Shown one piece after another: positions 21,893 through 22,823 of a stretch of 22,823 bases of DNA. How positions within the stretch are numbered: the stretch's first letter is position 1; every line of letters begins with the position of its first letter. The DNA lies in assembly GCA_001953115.1 (NCBI GenBank), contig LSSL01005858.1, positions 1 through 22,823 on the forward strand. Reading direction: 5' to 3'. The notes under the pieces were generated by a model that did no database searches, was not told the DNA's origin, and worked only from the letters and a program-made list of their open reading frames with translations. The translations under genes were made by a program, and so were the position numbers. This DNA comes from Smittium mucronatum (lineage: Eukaryota > Kickxellomycota > Harpellomycetes > Harpellales > Legeriomycetaceae).

Positions 21893-22823
21893 ATGGAGTT
21901 GGGAACTTATTTGCCAAAAAAAACTTGGAAAATTGTTTGAAACTCTTTTCACGGGCCCAAAAAGGACTTAATCAAGATATTTGTTTAATGCTGCTCTAAA
22001 TCGCAGAAAATTAAACGTGTAAATAAAAACAAACATATATTACCGATAATATCTGAATTTTTTTTTGAGACAATAGAATTAGATCTTATTTATATGCTTA
22101 GAACTCCCAGTGTTGAGTTAAAATATTTTTTTCATGCTGTAGAACACTTAAGACGATTCAATTGGATTTATAATCTAAAAAATAAAACAACCCCGGAAGT
22201 TCTAGAAAAATTCAAGTTTTTCATTTTTAAAATTTTTATTATTGCAAAAATAATACTTTTTGATAATGTTAGATAATTCTCAAATCACGATTTAATCGAA
22301 TTTTTCAGTTCTTTAACAGGAAGAGGTTCTATTTTTATAGCTCCAAGAAGCCCTCAAAATAACGGTATGTTCAAAAAGACACACGTAAAACTTTACAGAG
22401 GAATCAATTTTCTGATATAAGATACTGGGTTAAAGAATAAGACAGGCTAAAACTGCCAAAATATTTAAATATTGTCTTCTTTGTTAAAGATTCAAATGTT
22501 GGTAAAAGAATTTAAATTTTTTTTGTCATAGTTTTAATAACATATTGCTCTTTTATCACGAACCTAGCTGATAGTAGAGGTATAGATATGTAGTCATCAA
22601 AAGCTGTTTACTTGTGGGACTCCTGTACAGATATTAGCTTTATGGATGAGGGTCCATGGCTATCAGGGATAAAATAATTCGCACCTATGAAATCAAAAGA
22701 CACTACTTCCAATGAAAAAATAAATTTGAAAATAAATTTCGAAGAATCAGAAATATCACTTTTTAGTGATGAGCCCATATTGGGAAACCTTGGTGGAACA
22801 GTTTAAGAAAATAATGATGATAT
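21893..22823 (+). pseudogene. Decayed retroelement integrase, extending to the window edge
   Basis: One plus-strand frame from 21893 to 22420 reads through an integrase order despite three internal stops (TGA 21938-21940, TAA 21986-21988, TAA 22274-22276). First comes a zinc-binding-like segment (KKTWKIV, FHGPKKDLIKIFV, then CCSKSQKIK, where the second Cys of a CxxC pair appears to be Ser). Next is the first catalytic Asp in IELDLIYM (GAT at 22082-22084) and then LKNKTTPEVLEKF. The second Asp lies in FDNVR, with a stop where a conserved Glu of DNGREF-type motifs is expected. NHDLIEF follows. Last is APRSPQNNGMFKKTH, where Lys stands at the expected catalytic Glu. A shift to another frame near 22411 continues with SDIRYWVKE and further broken text to the edge. 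The rve-type, DDE family call is firm. The exact element class (Ty3/gypsy-like or the related host-gene-like integrases) is not. It cannot encode an active enzyme. Confidence 0.85.

Overview
The window looks like nuclear DNA of an AT-rich, intron-containing eukaryote. Both genes that can be built have many short GT-AG introns and use the standard code. The replication factor C large subunit (RFC1) has fungal-looking details: the Walker B segment reads DEVDGMSGGDRGG, without the extra residue of the animal form, and the acidic tail begins PDLEDVVDD. I therefore infer an early-diverging, AT-rich fungus, with modest confidence; nothing here fixes the genus.

Layout: 1-1250 is AT-rich non-coding DNA. 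About 1255-2358 holds a decayed, minus-strand retrotransposon pol relic with recognisable reverse-transcriptase and integrase stretches. A two-gene island follows, both genes on the plus strand. The first (3009-4816, 4 exons, 458 aa) is an unrecognised protein with one N-terminal membrane segment or signal peptide and a long disordered Ser/Asn/Lys/Pro-rich region. The second (5452-10006, 18 exons in the preferred model, 907 aa) is RFC1, complete from the N-terminal PIP-like motif through BRCT and AAA+ domains to the acidic/basic tail. From 10007 to about 21890 lies a gene desert of nearly 12 kb with extremely low G+C, broken only by simple repeats, homopolymers, a G-quadruplex-like tract, a diverged tandem duplication and two clean hairpins. 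At 21893 to the right edge a second, plus-strand integrase relic appears, from a different integrase lineage than the left one and interrupted by stop codons.

The two genes show no obvious functional link: one is a clamp-loader subunit of DNA replication, the other a probable membrane or secreted orphan. The most interesting point is in RFC1: the reading frame across its second intron is best restored by a single-nucleotide exon (position 5910), so that one Asp codon would be assembled from three exons. The other points worth checking are the desert (replication origin, centromere or simply degraded repeat DNA) and the two unrelated retroelement relics that flank the gene island.
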